Shown: positions 12,677 through 24,073 of the stretch, one piece after another
Numbering within the stretch: the stretch's first letter is position 1
Layout of the letters: each line of letters starts with the position of its first letter
The notes under the pieces: generated by a model
The model's input: only the letters and a program-made list of their open reading frames with translations
What the model was told of the DNA's origin: nothing
The model's database searches: none
Origin: Xestospongia bergquistia
Taxonomy: Eukaryota > Porifera > Demospongiae > Haplosclerida > Petrosiidae
Reading direction: 5' to 3'
Length of the DNA: 64,000 nt
Assembly: GCA_963965975.1 (NCBI GenBank)
Contig: OZ014411.1
Span: 13,470,501-13,534,500, forward strand
Program-made: the position numbers and the translations under genes

Positions 12677-12960
12677 TGAAAGATATTGTGGAAGTATTGA
12701 TGCCTATTAAAAACTAATATTAAATGATTGGTGCTACTCTTGGAGTCAGATCAGGTCATCTAGATGGCTTAAATTATAGCAATAATCCAGTAGAAAAAAA
12801 TCTAGCTAACATGATCAGCTTTTGGTTAGATAATTGTTCTAAAGGATCTACCAGGAAGGTACTATTAAAGGCAGTAGAGGGTTAGATTGTTTATAGCCAT
12901 CAAACAGGGCAAAAGATTCGTGAATTTTTAAAGATACCCAACATGTTTGATAGATATGTG
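12677..12960 (+). pseudogene. Dead Death-domain exon
   Basis: After a ttgcag acceptor the phase-1 frame reads a Death-domain pattern: IGATLGVRSGHLDGLNYS, then NLANMISFWLDN, then TGQKIREFL near 12915. It is interrupted by TAA where the conserved Trp of the NWY motif is expected (12715-12717), a second TAA at 12721-12723, and TAG at about 12883. The acceptor phase equals that of the live Death exon at 11154. It is therefore a second or duplicated Death exon of the same family that has decayed, lying about 1.2 kb downstream. A relic of a separate neighbouring gene is the alternative. Confidence 0.7.
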
Positions 12961-14279
12961 TAAGTTCTTTAAAGTCATTGGCATTATCTAGTGAATCATT
13001 TTAATCTGTTTCCATTTGTAAGGAGTTGATAGATGCATGCAAGCAATGCCCTGAAGGAAGTAATCCTTACTTAAATAGTGAAAGATGTAGTATTCTATAT
13101 AAAGCCTTTAAGAAATGATAAAAAATTAATCAATTAACTATAGAATTACTTAAAAGTTGATGACATAAAATTATGATGTTTTATTTTATTTTATTTGTAA
13201 TTTATAATTTACTAATGAACATGAATGTTAGTAGTTGTTGTGCATTTCAGTTATAGTGTCAATTCTTGCTTAAATATTGTGAATATTAATTAATTATAGA
13301 TAGTTGCAGTCAATTTTAAAAAATATATAGCTGATTGACTATGTCTATGAACTCTTGTAAATGTATGTTCTTGATATATAAAATTATTATGTATGTAAAT
13401 TGTAGTCATCAAATAAATGACTTAATTAATTTCTTTTCATTTTCTATAGATATTTTTTAAATTGATATACATGATGTCCATCTTGTAATCAATCTTTGAA
13501 AGACTGAACTAACTACTTTTATTTTAGTTAAAACTTAGTATATGTAGAGTATTATGTTAAGGAACAAAGTTAAGGAGCAATATGTATAATATTGTTAATA
13601 AATTGCACACATAGTAGTCTATTGAGGGAGAAGTCAACACATCCAACAATTAGACTACATCATTTAAAGAAAAAAACTTAAGTGAAGGACCCTTGCCCAA
13701 GTAGGAGCCAAGTTACAGCATTTCCTATTTACTGTGCTGATACTAAGAACATGTTAAGTACTTAGAATAAGATGACAAAACGGTTACACTAAACCATAGA
13801 TTTGCAAAGTTTTAACTACAAATCTTTTATGTGTATAGCATCAACTAACACTGACAAGTTGAACTTCTTAAGGCATTGTTTCGTTGTATTATGTAATTAT
13901 GTAGACTTAGAGATTGTAATGACTATATATCAGTATAGTAGTTGTCATATGATAACAAAACTATTTTTCATAACTTTGGATTCAGAACAAAAAGATGTTT
14001 TATATCATATTGGCAAAGGATCATATCAGTTTTGTACATATATTCTTGTATATAGTGGTAAAATATTGTTTTGACTTGTCTGTACATTTTTCAAGGTCAT
14101 GTTCAAATTCAGCCTTAGTTTTTATCTAACACTAATTTATTCACTGTGCCATTATTATTATTTTAGGATAAGTTGTCAAATTGAGAACTAGCTGTACACT
14201 GAATGCATGGATGCTCTAGTAAATAATGTGCAGACAAAACACTGCTTATGACATAAGGGATGGTATCATGAGAACTGAT
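12961..14279. other. No recognised gene
   Basis: AT-rich sequence. A 32-codon block after an AG at about 13021 (ELIDACKQCPEGSNPYLN) could be an exon remnant, but I do not recognise it. The plus open frame at 13802-14074 shows no domain features. Confidence 0.4.
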
Positions 14280-14720
14280 CAGTGTCAGTTTTTTTGCAAT
14301 AGAGAGAAGAAGACTAGGTTCCGTTATCATTCCCGGTAACCAAGGAAGCCATTTTCTTTTATCACCACATTGAACTATATAGATAGCTCTATAGAGTTAA
14401 GATCTCTATGGAAACAATCAACAATACTTGGTGGTAATGCAGTAAAAGTGTCATCATTATGGCAATTCCAGAAAATAAGGTTGGTGATTAAAGGTGGATA
14501 AAGCTTTCTATTCAATTTATTCCATCAACACATTTGTTACAATATCAGAAACAGGAGAGCCCATTGCTGTTCCAAAAACTTGCCTCTAAATGAGAAGTAG
14601 GTGACTACTAGGTAGAATTCTAGATATTCAAGATTCTTTGTCCAAAAGAGTGTCTGTGAAATTTAACTGGTATTTGGAACACACATGCAATGACATGCTG
14701 TCTTGAGAGACTAAGAGTGA
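14280..14720 (-). pseudogene. Penelope-like element reverse transcriptase relic
   Basis: Minus strand gives YFSFRGKF, then GTAMGSPVSDIVTNVLME (14500-14620), the hallmark palm block of Penelope-like and related reverse transcriptases. After a further frameshift come IVDCFHRDLNSIELSI and FNVVIKENGFLG (14330-14420), matching the FH--LNS----I-F--E-E---LPFLD block that follows the YxDD region in this family. Stops and shifts are numerous, so it is dead. The 5' part may reach toward 15.9 kb but is not recognisable, and no GIY-YIG endonuclease was found. Confidence 0.72.
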
Positions 14721-16938
14721 AATATGTGTTGGTCAGATTGTGTGTGCTGACTCTCTATACATTAATTGTGAGATTGCAGTTTGGAGTGGATGAACTTATG
14801 TTATTGTAGAACGCTGTTGGGGTTTCATGTTAGGGAGGCCTTTTAACCAGTGTTAGTGCTTTTAACCCTCTCTTTATTTCTCTTTATTGCTTCCAACTAA
14901 CTCATCTCCGACTAAAAACAGCTATGACTATTTTTTGAACGCCATGGAAGATACAACCTTTGCTTTCCTTTGTGAGTCACATATTGTAATTACCCAATCA
15001 TGTTATCACATGCCTTTGTGCCAATTTCATGTCACTTTGGTCTGGTGATCTATCTTGCTTCACTTTTAAAATCATCCAGATCTAGAACAGCCACCATTGG
15101 GCAAAGTTTGTAGATTTTTGAGAAACGTATCATGAGATAACACATTTAATAACCAGAAGATGCATTGAAACATCTAGATTAGGTCTACTACAATGTGTGC
15201 AATTTACTAACTGGTCAAATGGAGCTCAGTTGTTCAAAGATATGTCACTTTGAGAAGGCATACTATCTGGCCCCTCCTCTGTTGAATGATTCTTATAAAC
15301 CACTTCAGAGTAAATGGGTGGAACTAACCTCTGTTCACACTGCTTCTTGAAAAGGATATAGATAGATAGGACATAATTATCAGTTTCAAGTACCACCTGA
15401 GCATTATCCAATGAAAAGTAATTTCTAGGAAAACCTATTATAACAATAAGAGTCCAAACTTAGAGGAAGGCATGATCTGTATTCATTGAACACTGTTCAA
15501 CCAGAGGAAGCAGAAGCCAACTCTCTTCTGTCAAGAGGCAATGATAAATACTGATATAGTTGAACTGAGGGAGTTCAGCTTCTTTTGGTAAGATGTGAGA
15601 GCCATTATGATCTGAGTCAAGCTGACCAACAGTCTCCTTGGTGTCTGTATTACTAGGACAATTATCTATTATATGGAAAATTGATGATAAATTGGTGAGG
15701 ACTTTGTAAGACTAAATAGTCAAGAAATATTGGGACTTGAGGAAATGTTTGTTGTATCTGATAATGCTAACCTACCATTGAGGACCAGTGAAAAAACCTA
15801 TGATCAAGTGTGAATGTGCACTATTTCTAGTTTTTCAAATTCACTGGATAGTTAGCGAGGAAAGACTTCGCATTATCATATGTGAGCAGGAACCTTCTAA
15901 AGTACAATAGTATTATTTAGCTACCTAGAACTGAGAGAGATTAGAATTGTTTCATATGCCTCCTCATAGAAACAAAGAACACACAGTGACTTGTGTTAAA
16001 AACACGTTCTATACAGGATGCCAAACTGGCATTTTGATTGTACCTTTACGCACACACAAACATACTGTGAAAACTATAAAAGGATCACTACTGACATTAA
16101 TACTGAAAACATTGAAGTAAATGTTATTTCAAGAACAAAATTTTGTAGTATTGACATAATTTTATATCTTGATTATATTTGTCTTTTGAAACTTTTTACA
16201 TTTCAAATTATTGTATATTAATACATATTTCAAATATTTTATAAAATATGAATGATACAACAGTAATTTTGTATTCATACAAAGTCATATCTTAAATTAG
16301 TACATTATAATACATAACAATAGTAGGCTGTTAATAGATAATAGCTGTGATAAATATAAAACAATTCAACTATGACTCTGAACATCATACAAAGTGCATT
16401 GTGTTTTTAAGTATTCACTGATTTCTATTGCTCTCTGAGTCAGGAATTACTGTAACAATCTCTTCACTTAATTAGCTGACAGAAGTAGCAGTATCATTAC
16501 TGCCATTGAATAAAATGAATGAGTAATCATAAATCTACAGGAAATACAACTTAGTGTCGTTTTCTATCTTCCTAGGACAACTTCTGGCCTACATAATAAC
16601 TGTAAACATCATCCATTTGCTATATAAGTGACTGTTTTCTTGCCACTATTTCTTAACAGCTGCCTTTGGCCGAAACGTTCTGTTAACTTTTTGTTCAGAA
16701 TTCTATCATGTTCATATAGCTCAATTAATTTCTATACTTAAAATATGAATAACGTGATAAACAAAATTCCTACTTCATTACAATGATAGTTTAGTTGTAT
16801 ATATATAATATGTAATAGTATTTTTACTTTCAACATTTGTTCCCATATAACAAACTTTCTTATAATATCTATCACATGTCATCTTCAATATAATATTATA
16901 CATTAGTGTATGTGGTTATATGCCTACATTATACATAC
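14721..16938. other. Mostly unassigned, possible 5' part of the Penelope relic
   Basis: Short protein-like frames on minus (for example 15226-15411, and HILPKEAELPQFNYISIY near 15580) are broken and unrecognised. From 15900 on I see only AT-rich sequence. Confidence 0.35.
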
Positions 16939-17038
16939 CTGATGTACCTTGATCCCAGAATGAGAACAAGTAAGAAGTCAAATTCAGTAGAATGTGTGCC
17001 AACAGTAGTACCAGCTGGTACATTGCCTCCTTGCTTTG
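16939..17038 (-). pseudogene. Argonaute (AGO clade) PIWI-domain exon relic
   Basis: A 100 bp exon on minus has an intact acceptor (atttag) and donor (GTATGT). It encodes QGGNVPAGTTV, then THSTEFDF. In a shifted frame it shows SHSGI and GTS, the blocks of the Argonaute PIWI domain around [30 protein letters not shown]. Relative to that consensus there is a small in-frame deletion before the His, an inserted T after EFDF and missing bases later, so the reading frame is destroyed. The next exon (RPSHYHVLWDD block) was not found nearby. It is one lone exon, so it is a fragment of a duplicated gene. Confidence 0.72.
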
Positions 17039-17926
17039 CTAAATAAATGACATAAATGTTATATCACTTACAGCTATACATGAAAACAGTACAGTATGAG
17101 TCCATGTCTAATGTTAGTGATAAAACTCTGGTTGTGCATCTTTGACTTTGACTGCATCTATCCATTGCTGTTTTTCTTTTTCTGTAGTTTCAATGTTATT
17201 GTGCAGTAATGATGTTGTTGTCATCTATTTCTTATTTGGACTGTTTTCAATGTCTTTTTCCTGGTGTAGTGATTTCTTTTGATGCCAATTTTTTGCTACA
17301 GCCAGAGTTTCACCTGAGGAAAGGTACTGGACAATGAATTTCCTCTAAATCTATTGTTTTACCCTATAACTCTTCATTTCTAAATTGTATATTCTGTCCC
17401 TAAATTATTACTCCAGATTGTTGAATTTGACTGTGTGTCCACAACTGTCATAAAAACCTAGTAATATATATTATGACATTGTTAGGGTGTGTGAGTGTGG
17501 TCTATGATTTGAGAGATGTAACTGGTGCTTTTGTACATGAACATTGTCATATTTTTTCATAACCTTACAACAAATCTGTTCATGAGGGTACAAATAATGT
17601 AGATAATGTAAACTATTGTAGATAAATAACTTCTGTAATCAAAATCAAAAAACAATAATTTCACAGTTAGGTAATACTCACCTAGACAATTTTACTATTT
17701 CTCCAATGCTACTGTTTTAAATTTATATAATATATTAATTTATAAAATTTGATCATATTTACAGTGGTGACTATGACATGATTAGCATCTATAACAAGTT
17801 TGTTGAACATTATATGTTTTCCCTCTTCCCTTTCATTAGAGCTAGTATTATAGTTAATAATGAATTTATGAAAACACCATAATATATAATTATACTAACA
17901 ACATGTCACATTAACATAATAGTAGG
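17039..17926. other. Interval without a clear gene
   Basis: The minus strand holds a short lysine/glutamate-rich open block (EKEKQQWIDAVKVKDAQPEF, about 17115-17190) of unknown origin. Otherwise AT-rich sequence downstream of the NUP210 relic. Confidence 0.4.
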
Positions 17927-20165
17927 TCATTGTGAAAACATATTAAATTTTGGAGAAGCACGATTTGGTGAGTGCTGGTTGTAATTGCTAGTATGTTTAA
18001 ATGCTCCAGATTGACTCCACAGAGGAGTTGATGTTTTCTGTCCTCCAGGAGTTGAAGTTGCTGGTGGAGAGAGAAAGGCTGGAGAACTAGGTTGAGAAGA
18101 GGGAGGGAGGTGAACAGAAAAACCAGTCTGTGGTTTAGAAGAAGTCTGTTTTAGTGCTATACATATAACAACAGTAGCTAATAATGTGATGACACTTGCT
18201 ACTGCTAAAAAGAGAATGTTTCGTTGTTGAGAAATATCATATATTGTGTCTTCTGATGTTTTGTTAGAATCATTGCTAACAGGGCAAGTAACAGGTTCAA
18301 TTGAGTCAATGATCTTAGTATAAGATAAAGGTATAATTAGTTTCTGATATGTCAGACTACTAGTGAGAGTTAGATGAACATTTGAAATGTTATGAGAAGG
18401 TGGTGATTTAGTATCAACAACAGACACTGCATATATAGCTGAAGTTGTAGAGAAAGATTGATGAATCACTGTAAAAGGATGAGGACAGGATGTCTATATA
18501 GATAAGAAGTGAAAAGGAAGGGATAAGTATTATTTACACGCATACATAAAATGTTAGGGTTATACTTGTAGTAAGAATATTATAGTATACTAGTTAATAT
18601 ATGACAGAAATTACAAAACACAGTTCAAATCTTAATCCAGTCATCTTAAAATGTTACTTTAAACAATGACTAGGTGGACATTTATTCTAAGGACAATAAT
18701 TAATTAAGAATACATTAATAAAGTATACCTCAAAGGCAAATTATTACTGTGATGGCTTATATCCCTTGCAAATACGTTTATTTATAGTTAATGGCTATTA
18801 TCTTCATGTACAATTAAAATAATGTTCCCTTACTTGTAAACTTTGAAGTACTTTAGGTAGACCCAAAGTTGTAAACAGGACTGTGGGCTTATGTGAAGTC
18901 AATAAAACACTTGATATATCAATAGAGAATGCAGGAAGAAAAGGGACTTCAAGAGATTGTGAAAACACCTCATATGTGCCACCAAAATCTTTAGCTTTCA
19001 CTTTAAGAGTTAATGAGAGTTGACTCATTGTTGTCAGAGTACTTACTGCATCACTATCTGTACCAGGTAACAGTTCACAAAAACTCTGTCCAGTTGTCCA
19101 ATCAAAAAAAGGTTTAGCAATAACAAACTTAGATACAGGTAAAACATTACCAGCATTTTGGAGATCTAAAATACATTCGTAATCAACCTGTTGAAGGTAT
19201 ATAGTGCCATCACTGACTTGCTGACTCTCAATATTGAGACCATTTAGACAAGCTTTGTTTGGACTTGCTGTGAGGAAAGTAAAATCAGTATTGTTTTGTT
19301 CATCTTTAAATTCCATTGGAATAAGATATGTTCCAACTTCATCTTGTCTAGGGGAATTAGTAAAGACTGACAAAGAAGATGAAGATGATATTGAAGACAA
19401 GTTGAAAATAACACGCTGGATGGTGGCCACTGATATCTATCAAAGGAAGAATATCATGTCTAAGGGTATGTGTCTAAAATTGTGCCTACTGTAAATACTG
19501 AGAACAGATACAGGGGTACAAAAGTCATGAAATATGTGATACCATGATGAGTAGTGGATTGTACATACTACATTTCCTCAATTAAACACATACTTTGAAT
19601 AAATGCCAAGAGTAAGTATCATGACTGTGCAAACAAGTGCCTAACTGGAATAATGCCTGGTCTGGGTGTGACCAGAAACACATGTAAGGATTTGCTAACA
19701 TGTCATCATGTCTTATACTATTCAGTTGTGAGCATCAGTGATGTCTCAGTTAACTATGGCAAAGTTCCAAGATAAAACAAACACATATTCTGAATAAATG
19801 CTTGCTTCATTTAAATGTCTGTTCCAGAGTATTATAAGTAAAATCAATGCTGGGGCTGTTAATTGAGGAAATACAGTATGTCTAATTAATGTTTGTATAT
19901 CGAATTATTGACATTGTCCCTATCACTATCACATATCTAGAAAGTTAATATGGTCATATGTCATACTTACTTCTGTATGTGTGTCTACAGTATCATCAAC
20001 TTTATGATAAATGACAGCTCTACCAGAACTCACTGCTCTAGCAACACCAGTAGATGAATCCAATTCCAAAACACCTTCACTACCAGTATTCCAATTACCT
20101 GGATGTTCTGTGAAAGAAAAAATACATATTTCATAATAATATCATAATAATCTTATTATGTTATT

Positions 20166-22140
20166 ATTATGGCATTTTGTCATAAAATAAACCAACTAGC
20201 TCCCTAACACATCTAACAAATACAATTATTAACTAAGACTAACAACTATAACTTAAAATGCACTAATCAAGTATATTCATGTTTACATTGACCATGTAAA
20301 TCACTCTAACAGCTTCATCATGTTTTTAATACATGCTACATGTATCCTGTTTATATATAATACAGAACTGTGTCAATTAAATTGACTGCCGACTTGTACT
20401 ATGTTAATAGTAAGTACTATTGGAGTAAATTGGTACCTTATAATTACAAATTGAAAAAAAACAGGTAATTATGGTAGAAAACCAAAAGTCAAAGTTAATA
20501 CGAGTATGTTTTTTTGGTTAAATATTACTTGCGTATATTGCTAATTGGTTATCAAGTGACTAAGTATGTGTAAATATGTAATAACTTTTTATTTGTATGG
20601 AATGATAAGATAAAAAGGTGCATATTATTATATTACTATATAAAACATAAGTAACAACAATAAACAATTTCATACTTTAGTCTGTAATGAATAAAGAATT
20701 AAGTGATAATGTTACTTACATTGAGTCATGTAAATATACCTGTACTTACTATAGTGATTGTAATTGAATAAAGGAGAATGATTACTAACAGAAATGATCA
20801 TGCATTACTAACATGTTACTAAGAGATCTATAGGACTATCTTGCATGTAAAGAGCTTCAAGGAGTAGGTAAAGGACTTCAGGTCAAAGGAGGGGCAAAGA
20901 GCTTCAGGGTCAAGGGGTGGATAAAAGTCTTCAGGTCCAAATGGGTGGATAAAAAGCTTTAGGGACAAGAGGTGGATAAAGTGATTCAGGTCCAATTGGT
21001 GTTTAAAGGGCATTAGGTCCAAGGGGTGGGTAAAGAGCTTCAGGTGCAAGGGGTGGATAAAGTACTTCGGATCCAATGGGTGGGTAAAGGGCTTCAGGTC
21101 CAAGGGGTGGGTAAGAAGCTGTAGTTCCAAGGGGTGGGTAAAGTTCTTAAGATCCAAGGGTTACTACTCATGACTTTATAGCACTATAAATGTGAATTAA
21201 TACATAGTTTTAGAGTGCTTGCTAATGTCTCTGTCTTTTTTTGCATAAGGTAGAACATTGTTAGGTGAGGTTTATTGGAAATACATGAAATTCTAAGTGT
21301 AGCTGAGGGTACAACTTGGTAGAGCATTCAAATAACATGGAAGAGAAAGATCCTGAATGGCCACTAAAAAGAGGACAAACTCAAACTTTCTGAAGACTGA
21401 AAACATTTTGCATAACTAAAATCAAATAGCTATTCTTACTAAAGGAAATGCATATCCAAATCCTCTCAATAATACATCCTGGGCAGTGAAAGGATTATAG
21501 GGTTGATGTTGCTCATGGAATGTTGATGTTTCTGGTAGCATAACAAGCCTGAAGACTAATTTTTGTATCATGGAGTGAGTAATCTAATTCACTGGTTTCA
21601 TAGATTTATAGTGGACATGAAGAAACAAGCCTGAAAACCAGATTCACCAAAAAAACAGGGTTAATTATTGGCTGGTCTTTGGTCTGCATGTACCTTGCTA
21701 TGCAAATATTTCAAGAATTTATTTATTTCAATAGTGATGACAACTACAATAAGCTTAAACAACATAACCATCATGTTATTTGTGGTCTTCTTGACCAGGA
21801 TCAGCTCAAACAATTAATAATTAATATTACTGCAATATGGTACAATGTAGGTGTGGAGGAGATAACAATACTTCAGAAGGCAATGCCAAGTGCTGTATCA
21901 TTTTTCTTATCTACATGTACTCTTCTGTCATCTGTCAATAGATAGAGGGTGGTTTTCCCTACCAACTCAAATGTCATCTATCAATACATAGAGGATAGTT
22001 TTCCTGACCCAAGCCTTTGACATACTCACCTTCTTGTCTTCTTTGGTCATGATATCCAACCAATACATATCCAACTCATACATAAAGGAAGGCCTCTTAA
22101 TATTTACTCCCTAAAATTTGATCAAGTGGGGACCAACTGA
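20166..22140. other. NUP210 intron, 5' of the nested collagen gene
   Basis: Apart from the minisatellite, nothing is recognised. The plus open frame at 21679-21945 (88 codons) has fairly normal composition (CGLLDQDQLKQLI) but no family match and no splice context, so it is left uncalled. Confidence 0.4.
20840..21165 (-). repeat. 30-bp minisatellite, readable as decapeptide repeats
   Basis: About 11 imperfect copies of a 30 bp unit resembling GGGTGGGTAAAGAGCTTCAG plus about 10 more bases. Because 30 is a multiple of three, one minus frame stays open for 109 codons and reads (F-T/I-H-P-L-D-L-K-x) repeats. It sits in the long intron between NUP210 exons at 20107 and 24074, with no start or splice signals, so I treat it as a minisatellite and not a gene. 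Confidence 0.8.
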
Positions 22141-22144
22141 TGAC

Positions 22145-22152
22145 TATATAAA
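22145..22152 (+). promoter_or_regulatory. TATA box of the nested collagen gene
   Basis: TATATAAA lies 103 bp upstream of the start codon, within GACTATATAAAG. It is the only strong TATA element between the minisatellite and the gene and fits a compact intronic promoter with a leader of about 75 bases. Confidence 0.6.
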
Positions 22153-22254
22153 GTACTGGCAGAAAGATATGTTAACATTAGGCCCAGCTCTTTAAAACTC
22201 TAGAAAATTGAGCTTTGAAGCTATTCAGGCAGATATCATTGACAAGACTTCAAG

Positions 22255-23125
22255 ATGATAATACACATATCGTCACTTTTGGTTGTCCTATTACTACTCC
22301 CTGTACAACAATGCAGTACAGCAGCTGTACAAGGTAATGGTGTACTTCTAACTGTTTTATATCATGATCACTTTAGAAACCAGTCGTGATAAAAGATGTA
22401 CCTCTCCTACACCAAATGTCACTACCAATACACCTTATATTCAAATACTACAAGGACGTGATGGTCGTGATGGTATACAAGGTCCTCCTGGACCAGCTGG
22501 TACACCTGGAAGAGATGGTACTAATGGCAAGAAAGGAGACAGAGGAGAACCAGGACCATCAGGACCTAGAAATGGGGGTGTGGTCTTTACTAGATGGGGA
22601 CGAACCACCTGTCCTACAACTAATGATACAGAAAAACTCTACCAAGGGAAAGCAGCAGGGAGTGATCACTTGGAACATGGAGGAGGAGCTAACTACATTT
22701 GTCTCACTGATGAACCTGAGTTTCTTTCCTATACACCTGGTATATCTGATCTCCAGTCTTATATCTATGGAGCTGAGTATGAAGCTTATCAAAACAGTGG
22801 TCCCTTGGGTTCACTTCATGATCACAACGTTCCCTGTGTTGTATGTTATGTTTCCACTAGAATATCGTATCTAATGATACCTGCAAAGATTACATGTCCC
22901 AAAACATGGACCACAGAATATCAAGGTTACCTCATGGCTGAACGCTTCAACCACAAGCGAAATGCAGTTTATGAATGTGTTGATAAAGATGCTGAATCAA
23001 TTCCAGGAAGTGTTGCTAGCACTAGTGGTGCTTTATTCTATCATGTTCAAGCTCAATGTAATGGTATCCTCTGTCCTCCTTACGACAAAGAGAAAGAGTT
23101 AGCCTGTGTGGTGTGTACCAAGTGA
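22255..23125 (+). CDS. Secreted short-chain collagen C4-like (spongin-type) protein
   Basis: Two exons: 22255-22333 (ATG, signal peptide with LLVVLLLLP core, phase 1) and 22377-23125 (TGA). The 43 bp intron has GTAATG and TTTAG ends. The mature protein (about 275 residues in total) has a threonine-rich spacer, a short collagen block with about 14 Gly-X-Y triplets (GRDGRDGIQGPPGPAG... to GEPGPSGP), then a cysteine-rich C-terminal domain of about 185 residues. That domain starts GGVVFTRWGRTTCP and carries HDHNVPCVVC, LMIPAKITCP and a terminal CVVCTK. This layout is that of sponge short-chain (spongin) collagen C4, an extracellular matrix or skeletal protein. The frame is intact, with a TATA box upstream and AATAAA at 23125-23130 overlapping the stop. 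The gene lies antisense in an intron of the NUP210 relic. Function is known by family only. Confidence 0.93.
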
Positions 23126-23130
23126 ATAAA
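23125..23130 (+). terminator. Poly(A) signal overlapping the collagen stop codon
   Basis: AATAAA begins on the last base of the TGA stop (23123-23125), implying an extremely short 3' UTR of roughly 15-30 bases. Confidence 0.6.
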
Positions 23131-23159
23131 ACAATTGTTTAAGTAAATATGACATTGAT

Positions 23160-24073
23160 TTTGAGTGATTTTTGTAAATGCATTTCACATAATTTCATAG
23201 TTTTTTGGAAACAGATTTATTTAATCTTGTTGGTTAAGTTATAATATAGTAACCATTTGGTGTCGTGCCATTTCGTCTAGCGAAATGTAAAATTGTCCCA
23301 TTTCATCTTAAAACCAAAATAATTCACTTTTCAATAAGTTAAATAAATTGATAATATACAACAGTAATTATAATGAAACCCAATGGCTACATGTCCTAAG
23401 ACTCTCTCTCTTTCAAGACATTCCATCACCGTTATTGGATTTCAATCTATATTTTTTAGGCCTTTCACAGTTAAATAAATTGATATAATACACTAGTAAT
23501 CAGAATGAAACCCAACAACTATATGGCCTAAAAAGTGCTTCAAGAGCACATGAATTGATGGTAACTATCTCATCCATATATGGAATGTTTCTTCCCTGGA
23601 TGGTCCCCAAACCAATAACAATGCTGAGGGGTGACATTCCAATATTTATGAAGTTGTCGACTTCTTCAAAGCAGAGAAGGTACCCACAAAAGTAAGTTTA
23701 ATACAGTTGGACTGCCAATCAGGAGGAAGAGGAAGATAGGAAACACATAGAGAGACTGACTATGATCAAAGAAATGTATGAGGCAGGTGAGTACACCCTT
23801 GCTGAACTACTTAAAACTTATAGCCATTGGGTGACATATTAATTGCTTGAATTGTTTTATGTGTGTACTATAAATTGTTTTATGATGTATAAGTTGTGGT
23901 ACGATTTTGTTTCCATGAAAATCACTTATTTCAATTTGGACAAAATGAAACATGTGTACATTTTGTTAGACCAAGTTGGATTAGCAAAATGGATATAAAT
24001 CAACCATATATATTCAATTCTTTGCATGATAAGATCCCTTTTGTCGGATTCAGTTACTTATTATTTCATTTAC
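23160..24073. other. Rest of the NUP210 intron with a local tandem duplication
   Basis: Blocks at about 23335-23400 and 23468-23535 are diverged copies of each other (both contain TTAAATAAATTGATA and GAAACCCAA). No coding signature. Confidence 0.5.

Noticed and set aside
20840..21165. CRISPR-like array
   Set aside because: Units are contiguous and degenerate with no unique spacers; the context is eukaryotic. The same applies to 47215-47835 and 38690-39080.
21679..21945. Plus open frame of 88 codons
   Set aside because: No family match or promoter; within an intron. Left as unassigned.
22386..22874. Long open frames overlapping the collagen gene in other frames (also 22559-22792 on minus)
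   Set aside because: Shadows of the Gly-X-Y coding exon; no splice or domain support.
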